A DNA stretch of 64,000 nucleotides, from contig PHAN01000001.1 of the NCBI GenBank assembly GCA_002841695.1, positions 124,001-188,000 of the forward strand, in the 5' to 3' direction. This DNA comes from Elusimicrobia bacterium HGW-Elusimicrobia-1. Its GTDB lineage: Bacteria; Elusimicrobiota; Endomicrobiia; PHAN01. The notes under the pieces were generated by a model, which was not told where the DNA came from, searched no databases, and saw only the letters and a program-made list of their open reading frames with translations. This document shows positions 42,650 to 51,425 of the stretch, piece after piece. A program made the translations under genes and the position numbers. The stretch's first letter is position 1. Every line of letters starts with the position of its first letter.

Positions 42650-43839
42650 TGCGTTATCCATTCGGCACCATCAGTATCACGGAAAAATCCAAAAAACTTA
42701 TAGCGGAAGCGCTCGACGCCGCCCGTCTTTCCGGCGGGCGTTATGTCAGAGAGTTTGAAAAGAAATTCGCCGCTCTCGTAGGAACCAAGGAAGCGGTGGC
42801 TATGTCGTCGGGCACCGACGCGGACGCTCTGGCGCTTGCCGTGCTTTATGATTTCGGCGCCAAAAGAGGCGATGAAATAATAATTCCGTCCCTGTCTTTT
42901 GCGGCATCAGGTAACGCTGTTCTTCAGGCGGGCTTCATTCCTAAGTTTGTGGACGTGGAAAGAACTACGCTGAATATCGACCCGTCTAAAATCGAAGCCG
43001 CAATCACGCCGAAAACACGGGCGGTAATGCCGGTTCACCTTATGGGCAAACCCGCCGAAATGGACACGATCACGGCGATAGCCCGCAAGCATAAACTTTA
43101 CGTCATAGAAGACGCCGCGGAAGCGCAGAGCGCCAGGTATAAAGGAAAGGAAGTCGGCACGCTGGGAGATATGGCGGCGTTTAGTTTGTACATCGCGCAT
43201 ATAATTTCTACCGTCGAGGGCGGTGCCGTTACGACGAACAATCCCGAGTTCGCCGAGATACTCAGATCTCTGCGCGCTCACGGCCGCGCCTGCAAATGCG
43301 AAACCTGCGTTACCTCGTCGGCGCTCAAGCACTGCGAAAAGCGGTTCAAGTACGACACCGACGTAAGATTCGTTTTCGAGCGCATCGGATTTTCCGCCAA
43401 AATGAACGAACTGGAAGCCGCCGTCGGGCTGGGATATCTGGACATTTATCCCGATATTTACAAAAAACGCGCCGGGAATTACAAGTATCTTAAAGAACGT
43501 TTCAAACGTTTCGCGCCGCGGCTTGTAACAATAGAGCCGGGGCCTCACGATGTCCCCGCTCCCTATTGCTTTCCCATAATACTCTCGGAAGAAGCCGGTT
43601 TTTCAAGAGACGAATTTTCGGCGTATCTGGAAAGAAACGGCATCGACACGCGCTCGCTTTTTCTGTCTATGCCCACTCAGTGCGCGGGATTCGCTTTCCT
43701 CGGGCATAAACTCGGAGAATTTCCGGAGGCCGAGTTCATCGGAAAATCCGGGCTTCACGTGGGAGTTCATCAGGATATAACCGCCGCGCATATGGATTAT
43801 CTTATAGAGATAACGGAGAAATTCCTTGGAACAAAATGA
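42646..43839 (+). CDS. DegT-fold protein with His for Lys, 3-dehydratase (ColD/E1)-like
   Basis: The 397-residue fold-type I PLP/PMP protein has the cup MSSGTDADA and IEDAAEAQSA with Asp155. The Schiff-base lysine is replaced by His184 in LYIAHIISTVEGGAV. His here is the hallmark of ColD and of the E1 dehydrase of ascarylose synthesis, which use PMP to remove the C3 hydroxyl. Cysteines at 215, 217, 220 and 229, the last followed by EKRF, resemble the E1 iron-sulfur site. A GDP-4-keto-6-deoxy sugar from the GMD-like enzyme is a natural substrate. Two-base-frame coupled start with the guanylyltransferase gene. Confidence 0.8.
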   Translation: MMRYPFGTISITEKSKKLIAEALDAARLSGGRYVREFEKKFAALVGTKEAVAMSSGTDADALALAVLYDFGAKRGDEIIIPSLSFAASGNAVLQAGFIPKFVDVERTTLNIDPSKIEAAITPKTRAVMPVHLMGKPAEMDTITAIARKHKLYVIEDAAEAQSARYKGKEVGTLGDMAAFSLYIAHIISTVEGGAVTTNNPEFAEILRSLRAHGRACKCETCVTSSALKHCEKRFKYDTDVRFVFERIGFSAKMNELEAAVGLGYLDIYPDIYKKRAGNYKYLKERFKRFAPRLVTIEPGPHDVPAPYCFPIILSEEAGFSRDEFSAYLERNGIDTRSLFLSMPTQCAGFAFLGHKLGEFPEAEFIGKSGLHVGVHQDITAAHMDYLIEITEKFLGTK

Positions 43840-45421
43840 CTCATCGGCCACAAACCGTAAAATAGCCAAGGCATCGGCCATTCTTATGGCCGCGAGCATC
43901 GCGGGACACGCCCTAAGCTTGGGCAAAGAAATGCTTGTCGCCAATTACTTCGGCATAACGCGCGCAATGGACGCCTATTACGCCGCGATGTCGGTGGTCA
44001 ACTGGATAACTCCGATATTTGCGTCGCCCTTCGTTCTGATATTCACTCCGATATTCGCCAAATATAAAACTCTCGACAAAAAAGAGGCCGACATGCTGGC
44101 GGCCACGCTTATAAACGGCGTGCTTGCGGCGCTTGCCGTCGCGCTGATAGCGGTTTTTATTTTTTCCGATCATATAATGCGCTACGCTTTCAGCGGTTTC
44201 GATCCGTCGGCGCGTGTTCTTGCCTCAGGCCTGCTCAGGATACTCTGCGTTTCCACGCTATTCGGAGTTCTTGCCACCATCTGCACGGCCATACTCAACG
44301 TCAACGAACATTTTTTCTGGCCGTCGGTTTCCACGATGTTCGTGTCGCTCTCGACTATGGCTATGTTGTTTCTGTTTGCCAATACCAAAGGCGCTTACGT
44401 TTTTGCCTGGGGCATGCTCCTCGGACTTGTTCTGCAGTTTTTGTTTTTGGCGCCGCTGCTGCATCGTTACGGATACAGGCACAGTTTTGTGGCGGTCGTG
44501 GACCACGTTGAGATACGCAATGCCCTGAAAAGTTACGCCACGCTCAGCGCCATGGCCGTAATCGCCGGCGCCGGCGGGGTCGTCAACAGGGTTATGGCGG
44601 CCTGGCTTCCCACGGGGAGCATTTCCGCGCTCGGTTACGCCGACAAATTGGTTCAAGTTCCTCTGGTTATTTTTTCGGGCTCCGTAGTGACGGCGATATA
44701 TCCGTATTTTTCGGGACAGATTGCCGGCAATAAAATGGAGGATATGAAACACACTCTTGCCATAAGTATAAGGATGGGGGGATTCATCTTCGCGCCCATA
44801 ACGGCGCTTATGATGACGCTTTCGGCGCCGGTGGTGGCTCTGCTTTTTCAGCGCGGGGCATTCGACGCTTCGGCTACGGCGCTCACTTCGACCGTGCTGA
44901 TTTTCTGCGCGTTTCAACTTTTTCCTGTTTACTCTCTGGCGGTCATGCAGCGGTTGGTTTTCGCGTTTCAGGACGTGGCCAGTGTGGCAAGAATTACGGC
45001 GGTCTCAATAGCGCTTACCATTGCGCTGAATTACATATTTATGAAGACGATAAATCCGCCGGCCGCGGGCATAGCGTTGTCCGGCGCGGTCGTCTGCGTG
45101 ATTTCGGCGTTTCTTTATTCCGTCGTGCTGAAGAAGAGAATGAAAAATCTGCACGGTATTCTGATATTAAAATCGCTGGCCGCAATATCTCTGGCCGCCG
45201 CGGTTGCAGGCGCGGCCACGCGTTTGGCTTTCGGGTATCTTTCGACGATACAATATCAGGCCGTCGCCCCCGTCTTTGCCAAATCTTTTGTTATAGCGGC
45301 GTCCGCGTCCGTTGGCGTCGCGGTTTACGCGGTCGCTGCGGTAATCTTTAAATTTGAAGAGGCGCAAAAGGTCATAGCGGCCGTAAAATCCAAAATGTCG
45401 CGGCGAAAAGCGGGAATATAA
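43826..45421 (+). CDS. MurJ/Wzx-like lipid-linked oligosaccharide flippase
   Basis: The 531-residue MATE/MOP-fold membrane protein has about 14 helices. Its MurJ-like landmarks are GKEMLVANYFGITRAMDAYYAA in helix 1-2, GFDPSARVLA before helix 4, and ALGYADKLVQVPL around helix 7. It would flip the polyprenyl-linked glycan to the periplasmic side (Wzx role); an involvement in peptidoglycan precursor flipping is less likely in this context. The start is TTG at 43826, supported by GGAG at 43815-43818 seven bases before it; the overlapping ATG at 43836 is out of frame. A 14-base overlap with the upstream gene. Confidence 0.85.
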   Translation: MEQNDSSATNRKIAKASAILMAASIAGHALSLGKEMLVANYFGITRAMDAYYAAMSVVNWITPIFASPFVLIFTPIFAKYKTLDKKEADMLAATLINGVLAALAVALIAVFIFSDHIMRYAFSGFDPSARVLASGLLRILCVSTLFGVLATICTAILNVNEHFFWPSVSTMFVSLSTMAMLFLFANTKGAYVFAWGMLLGLVLQFLFLAPLLHRYGYRHSFVAVVDHVEIRNALKSYATLSAMAVIAGAGGVVNRVMAAWLPTGSISALGYADKLVQVPLVIFSGSVVTAIYPYFSGQIAGNKMEDMKHTLAISIRMGGFIFAPITALMMTLSAPVVALLFQRGAFDASATALTSTVLIFCAFQLFPVYSLAVMQRLVFAFQDVASVARITAVSIALTIALNYIFMKTINPPAAGIALSGAVVCVISAFLYSVVLKKRMKNLHGILILKSLAAISLAAAVAGAATRLAFGYLSTIQYQAVAPVFAKSFVIAASASVGVAVYAVAAVIFKFEEAQKVIAAVKSKMSRRKAGI

Positions 45422-45425
45422 AACT

Positions 45426-47345
45426 ATGTGCGGGATAGCAGGTATACTCGATTATACGTCGGCCGGACGAGTGTCCGGTGCTGACGTAAAAAAAATCTGC
45501 GATGCGATGATCCATCGCGGCCCCGACGACGAAGGTTATCATCTGGGGCTTAGGGCCGCCGACGGCGGATACAAGGCCGGCATCGGGATGCGGCGGCTTG
45601 CCATCATAGATCTTGAAGGCGGCCGTCAGCCCATCTATAACGAGGATAAAAGCGTCGCGGTCGTCTTAAACGGCGAGATTTATAATTTTCACGAGTTAAG
45701 AAGCGAACTTGAAACCCGTCATCGTTTTTCCACAAAGACCGACACCGAAACTATAGCCCATCTCTATGAGGAAATGGGCGAAAAATGCGTCGAGCGGCTG
45801 CGCGGCATGTTCGCTTTCGCCGTATGGGACGAAAAAAGAAAAAAACTTTTTATCGCCCGCGACAGAATAGGAAAAAAACCGCTTTACTATATGTCGGGCG
45901 GAGGGCGTTTCGTCTTCGCCTCGGAGATTAGCGCCTGCCTCAAAGCGGCCTCCGCCGCGCCGACTGTCGACGCCGAGGCGCTGGATTCATATCTTACTTA
46001 TCAATACGTGCCGCCGCCTCTTACGATTTACAAACAGATAAGAGCGCTGCTTCCGGCCACCACGCTTTCCGTAGAGGCCGACGGCAGGATGTCCTTCCGC
46101 GAATACTGGTTTCTCGATTTCCGGCCCAAGGTCAGCATTGACTTTCGCGAGGCATGCGCCGAAACCAGACGGCTGCTTGCCGAGGCCGTCCGCCTGCGTA
46201 TGGTGTCCGATGTTCCTCTGGGCGCTTTCCTTTCCGGCGGCCAAGATTCAAGCATAGTCACGGGACTGATGAGCGAAGTTTCGGGCGCTCCCGTAAAAAC
46301 ATTTTCCATAGGTTTCGAGGACGAAGAGTATTCCGAGCTCGGTTACGCGCGCCTTGTCGCCGGACATTTCGGCACAGAGCATCACGAATATATACTCAAA
46401 CCCGACTACTCCGCTCTTTTGCCGTCGATAGTAAAACATTACGGTCAGCCCTTCGCGGATTCTTCCGCCCTGCCGACATTTCTTGTCTCGCGCGAAACCA
46501 GAAAACACGTGACGGTGGCCTTAAACGGCGACGGCGGCGACGAGTTCTTCGGCGGGTATCTTCGTTATAAAGCCATGAAGTACGCCGGTCTTCTGGCCGG
46601 ACCCGCGCGACTGTTCGGCGCCGGAAATTTTCGGCGACTTGCGTCCGTTTTACCGTCGATGAGCGGGACTCCGTTTGCGAAAACCGCCCGCTACGCCCGA
46701 CGGCTCGCCGAATCGTTTGCCGAGCCCGCCGCCGTAAGAAACATCAACTGGCACTGCATATTTTCCGACGACGCCAAAAGCCGCATGTACACGGAAGATT
46801 TCGCGCGCGATCGCGCGGCCGGCGCGTTCGGCTATATGCGCGAAATATTCGACAGCGCACCCGCCGGAAACGACCTCGACAGGACTTTTTATACCGACGC
46901 TGTTTCCTATCTTCCCGGTTGTCTGCTTGTGAAAGTCGACATAGCTTCCATGGCCAACTCGCTCGAAGCCCGCAGTCCGTTTCTCGACCATAAAGTCATG
47001 GAGTTCGCGGCTTCTTTGCCGCCGTCGTGGAAACTCCGGGGGACGCAAACAAAATACATATTGAAAAAAACTTTCGGAGATTTCTTGCCGCCGGTCATAA
47101 CTAACAGAGGCAAAATGGGTTTCGGCATACCCGTGCACAGGTGGTTTCGCGGCGAGTGGAAGGATTTATTCAGAGATACGGCGCTTTCCGTCCGCGCGCT
47201 GAAACGCGGATATTTCAGGGAAGCCGCCGTTAAAAATCTTTTCGACGAACATCTCTCCGGCCGGCGGGACCACGGCTACCGCCTTTGGTCTTTGTTGATG
47301 CTGGAAATGTGGCACAGAACTTATGTCGACGGCGAACGGCTTTGA
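45426..47345 (+). CDS. asnB: Glutamine-dependent asparagine synthetase (AsnB-like amidotransferase)
   Basis: The 639-residue protein has the N-terminal glutaminase with catalytic Cys2 (MCGIAGI), IHRGPDDEG, and NGEIYNF. It also has a C-terminal synthetase with the ATP pyrophosphatase loop SGGQDSS (270-276). The length matches the family. AsnB homologues inside O-antigen clusters (WbpS/WbqG type) amidate uronic acid or sugar carboxyl groups rather than making asparagine. The carboxylated sugar that would be its target is not identified here. It follows the flippase after four bases. Confidence 0.92.
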   Translation: MCGIAGILDYTSAGRVSGADVKKICDAMIHRGPDDEGYHLGLRAADGGYKAGIGMRRLAIIDLEGGRQPIYNEDKSVAVVLNGEIYNFHELRSELETRHRFSTKTDTETIAHLYEEMGEKCVERLRGMFAFAVWDEKRKKLFIARDRIGKKPLYYMSGGGRFVFASEISACLKAASAAPTVDAEALDSYLTYQYVPPPLTIYKQIRALLPATTLSVEADGRMSFREYWFLDFRPKVSIDFREACAETRRLLAEAVRLRMVSDVPLGAFLSGGQDSSIVTGLMSEVSGAPVKTFSIGFEDEEYSELGYARLVAGHFGTEHHEYILKPDYSALLPSIVKHYGQPFADSSALPTFLVSRETRKHVTVALNGDGGDEFFGGYLRYKAMKYAGLLAGPARLFGAGNFRRLASVLPSMSGTPFAKTARYARRLAESFAEPAAVRNINWHCIFSDDAKSRMYTEDFARDRAAGAFGYMREIFDSAPAGNDLDRTFYTDAVSYLPGCLLVKVDIASMANSLEARSPFLDHKVMEFAASLPPSWKLRGTQTKYILKKTFGDFLPPVITNRGKMGFGIPVHRWFRGEWKDLFRDTALSVRALKRGYFREAAVKNLFDEHLSGRRDHGYRLWSLLMLEMWHRTYVDGERL

Positions 47346-47386
47346 GCGACTTTGAACCATCGGCGCGAAACGTTGCGCGCATAATG

Positions 47387-47392
47387 AAGGAG
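47387..47392 (+). promoter_or_regulatory. Ribosome binding site deciding a TTG start
   Basis: AAGGAG lies six bases before TTG 47399. It lies inside what would be the coding region if ATG 47384 were the start, so it selects the downstream TTG and gives the standard GT2 opening MKFTLLVPTLNE. Confidence 0.7.
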
Positions 47393-47398
47393 TGCAAA

Positions 47399-48106
47399 TT
47401 GAAATTTACGCTGCTTGTCCCCACATTGAATGAAATCTACGGAATGAAAAACATAATGCCGTCGATAAAGAAAGAATGGTTTGAACAGATACTTGTAGTC
47501 GACGGCGGATCGACGGACGGCACTCCCGAGTGGGCGTTGAAGGAGGGTTATGAAGTCGTTGCGCAGAAGCGCGGCGGTCTGCGCCACGCCTATACCGAGG
47601 CGCTTGATTCCGTTCGCGGCGACGCCGTAATAACATTCAGTCCCGACGGCAATTCCATAGCGGAACTTCTGCCGGAACTTATGGCCAAAATGAGCGAAGG
47701 CGATTACGATATGGTGATAGTATCCAGATACGCCCCCGGCGCCAAAAGCGAAGACGATGATTTTCTGACGGGTTTCGGCAACTGGTTTTTTACCAAGTTG
47801 ATAAATATAGTTCACGGCGGCAAATATACCGACATATTCGTTATGTACCGCGCATGGAAAAAAGAAATATTTTACTCCTTGAAACTGCACGAAGATTCAT
47901 CCTACGCTTTTGAAGAGTCGCTGTTTTTTACCACGCTCGGGATAGAGCCGCTTTTGTGCATAAGGGCGTTGAAAAACAAACTTAAAATAGCCGAGATTCC
48001 GGGCAATGAGCCAAAAAGAATAGGCGGTACCAGAAAACTTCAGATATTCCAATGGGGCGCTTCTTACATTTGGCAGATATTCAGAGAACTTTTTATAAAG
48101 ATATGA
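47399..48106 (+). CDS. GT2-family glycosyltransferase
   Basis: The 235-residue GT-A enzyme starts MKFTLLVPTLNE, with VVDGGSTDGTPE in the nucleotide-binding loop. A DxD-like SPDGNS is followed by a late region (FVMYRAWKKEIF, GIEPLLCIRALKNKLKI) similar to the polyprenyl-phosphate sugar synthases in this locus. There is no evident membrane anchor. The TTG start is chosen over ATG 47384 for its ribosome site. It sits 53 bases after AsnB. Donor sugar unknown; it may load a polyprenyl phosphate for the membrane enzymes downstream. Confidence 0.83.
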   Translation: MKFTLLVPTLNEIYGMKNIMPSIKKEWFEQILVVDGGSTDGTPEWALKEGYEVVAQKRGGLRHAYTEALDSVRGDAVITFSPDGNSIAELLPELMAKMSEGDYDMVIVSRYAPGAKSEDDDFLTGFGNWFFTKLINIVHGGKYTDIFVMYRAWKKEIFYSLKLHEDSSYAFEESLFFTTLGIEPLLCIRALKNKLKIAEIPGNEPKRIGGTRKLQIFQWGASYIWQIFRELFIKI

Positions 48107-48163
48107 CATTAGTGTGCCCCGCGCTCAAGTATTTTCAATATGATACCGTTCGTGAGGATTTCC

Positions 48164-48313
48164 GTGAAAGACGTTAAAAAAATACTTGCCGCTTCGATAT
48201 TCTGCCTGTGGTGCGCGGCAGTTTACGCGTCCTATATTTCGACGGCGCTGAGATATTACGATGTCCGCGTCGCCGTGAATTCATTAAAGGAACGTCTGAA
48301 AATATGCCGCTGA
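48164..48313 (+). CDS. Small 49-residue single-pass membrane protein
   Basis: This short gene sits between two larger ones. The GTG at 48164 has TGAGGA six to eleven bases upstream; an in-frame ATG at 48140 would add eight residues. The product begins MKDVKKILAASIFCLWCAAV: a basic N-terminus, one hydrophobic helix with two cysteines, then an amphipathic, basic C-terminal half. It overlaps the next membrane glycosyltransferase gene by ten bases, so the two are probably co-translated. Function unknown; a small partner or stabiliser of the GT-C enzyme is a guess. Confidence 0.55.
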   Translation: MKDVKKILAASIFCLWCAAVYASYISTALRYYDVRVAVNSLKERLKICR

Positions 48314-50181
48314 TACACATAGCCGTCGTTTCGTTTATATTCCTTGTCGCCGCCGCCGTCGGCGCGAAAATCTTCGACGCCGTTAAAATCTCTTTCGACG
48401 GCGAAGCCGAAAAATGGCTTTTTTCCGTTGCGGCGGGTCTTTTTGTCTTCGTCCATTTTACGGCGCTGACCGCCGCGGCGGGTTTGATAAATCGCGCGGT
48501 CATCGCGGCGTTTCTGGCCGCCTCGGCAATCGCGGCGCGGCGGGAACTTTCGGGACTTTTGCGCAAACTTTCGGATTTTGCTATGCGCGCCGCAGCCGGA
48601 TGGCGGGCCGACGCCGCGCTCAAAGCGGTACTTCTTACCGCGGTTGTATTCAATTTTTTCTTCGCGTGCGCCCCCGTGACGGATTCCGACGCGCTGACGT
48701 ATCACTTCAGTTTTCCCAAGATATTCCTTGCCGCCGGGCGTTTGACGGATATCCCCGATAATTTATTGTCGTATTTTCCGCTCAACGGACAGATGATGTA
48801 TACGTTGTTTTTGTCGATGGGAAACGACATAACGGCCAAACTCGCCGGATATTCCTTCGGACTGCTGGCGGCGGTTATGGTGTATTTTTTTACCGCCCGT
48901 CGGGTAAATGCCGAAATGGCGCTTCCGGCCGCGGCGATATTCTACACAATGCCCGTAATGGTCAACGCCGCCGGAGTGGGGCAGATAGACACGATGTATC
49001 TTTGTTTTTCCTTTATGGGACTGTGGGCGCTTGTCAAATCCATAGACACCGGCGAGAGAAAATGGTTCTGGCTCTGCGCCGTCCTGACGGCCACGAGCGT
49101 TACGATAAAGATAAACAACGTGATGGCCGTCCCGCCGATAGCGGCCGCTTACATATTTTACGGATTGGTCGAAAGAAAGAAAAAAAACTTCGCGCCGGCG
49201 GTTGATTTGGGTGTCTTTGTCCTTATTTTCGCGGGGCTGATATGTCCGTGGCTTATAAGAAATATACGGCTGACGGGCCACCCGTTTCCGTTCATGAATT
49301 TACCTTTTATAAAGGCCCCGCCTCACGAAATGTATCTTGCCCACATGGTCTCGCATACCGACGGAATGACTCTTGCGCGTTTTGCGCGGGATATATGGTA
49401 TTTTTTCCTCGGCTCTCCTGTGATACACCCGGGGCCCGTTCTGCTTATTTTCGCGGTTCCGGGATTTTTTATGCGCGGCAAGGGACGCGCGATGAATGTG
49501 ATGAATTTTGCGGCCGTCTCGACCTTTCTTCTTCTCTATGCGGCCCTTCCGATGCTTAAAGTCGAAAGCAGATACCATCTGGTTACCCTGGCCGCGTTGT
49601 CGATATCGGCGGCTTACGGATTTTGCGCTTTTGAAAAATATTTCTCCGCGGTCAAACTTTCCCGAACGATTCTGGCCGCTATGCTCGCGTTATCATCGGT
49701 TTCTTTAAGCGTGTATTTCGGCGGCAAGCGTTTGCCTTTTGTGACGGGATTCCAGAGTCGCGAGAAATATCTCGACGGAAATTACGGCTACCACGGCGTT
49801 GTGCGCCCGGAATACAGGAGCGCGATGAAGTTCATAAATGAAAACGTCGGGCGGAACGGCAAGGCGGTTTTTCTGGGATATTATTTTGTCGATGCTTATT
49901 ATTACAAGCCGCGCGTGGAAGCGGCGATGCCGTCTTTTCTGGGATTGACCTCGATGGCGGATGCGATGCGGATGCTCGACAAAAAAGGCGCCACACACAT
50001 TGTTTTGATAAAATACTTCTATCGGGAAAATCCCGACGGAGCCGGATATCTCAATAGTTGGTCGGGCGCGCTTGATATTAAATGGGATATCGACAAGGCC
50101 CGCGCCGCCGGCTTCCTGCGGACGGTTTATTCGACGAAATCTTTTGAAGTATTACAAATCGCTTACGGAAAGGAAGGATAA
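48304..50181 (+). CDS. GT-C-like membrane glycosyltransferase (ArnT-like)
   Basis: The 625-residue polytopic protein has, in its first large loop, PVTDSDALTYHFSFPKIFL and then DNLLSYFPLNGQMMYT, the GT83/GT39-like pattern in which an acidic pair acts as base for polyprenyl-phosphate sugar transfer. About a dozen helices follow, and then a soluble C-terminal tail. The homologue at 60053 shares [10 protein letters not shown] and [15 protein letters not shown]. The start ATG 48304 lies within the end of a 49-residue membrane protein gene; an upstream in-frame ATG at 48208 would overlap most of that gene. Confidence 0.8.
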   Translation: MPLIHIAVVSFIFLVAAAVGAKIFDAVKISFDGEAEKWLFSVAAGLFVFVHFTALTAAAGLINRAVIAAFLAASAIAARRELSGLLRKLSDFAMRAAAGWRADAALKAVLLTAVVFNFFFACAPVTDSDALTYHFSFPKIFLAAGRLTDIPDNLLSYFPLNGQMMYTLFLSMGNDITAKLAGYSFGLLAAVMVYFFTARRVNAEMALPAAAIFYTMPVMVNAAGVGQIDTMYLCFSFMGLWALVKSIDTGERKWFWLCAVLTATSVTIKINNVMAVPPIAAAYIFYGLVERKKKNFAPAVDLGVFVLIFAGLICPWLIRNIRLTGHPFPFMNLPFIKAPPHEMYLAHMVSHTDGMTLARFARDIWYFFLGSPVIHPGPVLLIFAVPGFFMRGKGRAMNVMNFAAVSTFLLLYAALPMLKVESRYHLVTLAALSISAAYGFCAFEKYFSAVKLSRTILAAMLALSSVSLSVYFGGKRLPFVTGFQSREKYLDGNYGYHGVVRPEYRSAMKFINENVGRNGKAVFLGYYFVDAYYYKPRVEAAMPSFLGLTSMADAMRMLDKKGATHIVLIKYFYRENPDGAGYLNSWSGALDIKWDIDKARAAGFLRTVYSTKSFEVLQIAYGKEG

Positions 50182-50183
50182 AG

Positions 50184-51389
50184 TTGGCGTCATCTTTTAT
50201 ATTAACCGTTCGCCTCAGAAGAATTATCCTTGCGCTTATTGTGGCCGCAGGCCTGATTCTGCGTCTGGCGGGCGGCCTGCTTGTGCGGGAAAAAATAGTC
50301 CAAGGCGATTCGGCGCTGTATCAAAATTATGCCGAACTTATAACGGAGCGCCGCGCTCTTCCGTCGGAGTTCGCGCATCCGCCCGGATATCCTCTGTTTT
50401 TGTCCGCCGTAAAGAAACTTGCCGGCGGCGCCGCCCCGGTTGTGCCGACGGCGCAGGCGTTTATCTCGGCGGCGGCGATACTGCTTGTTTACCTGCTGGC
50501 TAAAAAGATTTTTCGCGTCGAATCCGCGGCGTTGTTTGCGGCGGCCATTGTCGCTGTCGATCCGTTTTTGGTGTACTTTTCGGCGCAGGTCGCCTCGGAG
50601 ACATTGTTTTGCGCCTTTCTTTACGGGTCGATATATTTGTTGCACGAAAAGCTCTCTTCCGACGATAAACCGGTTTCGTTGGCTCTTGCCGCCGGAGTTC
50701 TTGCGGGCGCCGCGCTGTTGACGCGCGCGGCCGTATCGGGTTTTGTCGCGTTGATACCCGTGTCTTTATTCTTTTACGGGTTCAGCCGCAAAAAAGCCGT
50801 TGCGCTGGCCGTGTTCTTTGCGATTGTTGCCGTTATGATGTATCCGTGGATTCTCAGAAATCAAAAGGTCTACGGGCGCTTCGTGCCTCTTACGGTTCAA
50901 GCCGGATGGAATATGTGGGAGGCCTCGTGTCCGGCTCCGTACGACGCCGCGGCGATGGCGGACTGGATACAGGAAATGAAAACTGAGTCGGAGGGAATGA
51001 GTCCGACCGAAACAGACGACTACTTCAAACGGAAATTTTGGAGCGCCGCGACGGCGTCTCCGTCGGGATTCCTGAAAGCGGGCTTGATGCGATTCGCAAG
51101 ATTCTGGCGGCTTTATCCGTATGACCCTTATCCGGCCGGCCACAAAATAATAAGCGTCTTATTTTTCGGCCCGCTTTTGATTTTGGCCGCCGCGGGAATT
51201 GTTCTGGCCGCCCTTGCCGGCAACAGACAGGCCGCCCTGCTTTATATTCTCGCCGCGTCTTCCGCCGTCGGAGCGTTTCTGTTTTGTCCGGCGGTGCGGT
51301 ACCGGCTGTATCTTCATCCGGCTATGGCGATTTTCGCCGCTTACGCCGTTACGGTTTTTCTGAATAAAAATAAAAACGCCGGTGCGTAA
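50184..51389 (+). CDS. GT39 family (PMT_2-like) membrane glycosyltransferase
   Basis: The 401-residue GT-C-like protein opens with a helix and then VQGDSALYQNYAELI, the acidic first-loop motif of this family, followed by FAHPPGYPLFLS, another PMT_2 hallmark. About nine helices are present. It is shorter than its GT-C neighbours because it lacks the soluble tail. The TTG start at 50184 is supported by AAGGAAGGA immediately upstream and follows two bases after the previous stop. Expected role: transfer of a sugar from a polyprenyl phosphate carrier in the periplasm. Confidence 0.83.
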   Translation: MASSFILTVRLRRIILALIVAAGLILRLAGGLLVREKIVQGDSALYQNYAELITERRALPSEFAHPPGYPLFLSAVKKLAGGAAPVVPTAQAFISAAAILLVYLLAKKIFRVESAALFAAAIVAVDPFLVYFSAQVASETLFCAFLYGSIYLLHEKLSSDDKPVSLALAAGVLAGAALLTRAAVSGFVALIPVSLFFYGFSRKKAVALAVFFAIVAVMMYPWILRNQKVYGRFVPLTVQAGWNMWEASCPAPYDAAAMADWIQEMKTESEGMSPTETDDYFKRKFWSAATASPSGFLKAGLMRFARFWRLYPYDPYPAGHKIISVLFFGPLLILAAAGIVLAALAGNRQAALLYILAASSAVGAFLFCPAVRYRLYLHPAMAIFAAYAVTVFLNKNKNAGA

Positions 51390-51425
51390 TTCTTTCGCGC
51401 GGCGCGATGCTTAAAGGCAATAATA

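Noticed and set aside
48139-48144. TATGAT as a -10 box before the small membrane protein gene
   Set aside because: There is no acceptable -35 sequence at a 16-18 base spacing, and the region is probably transcribed from upstream.
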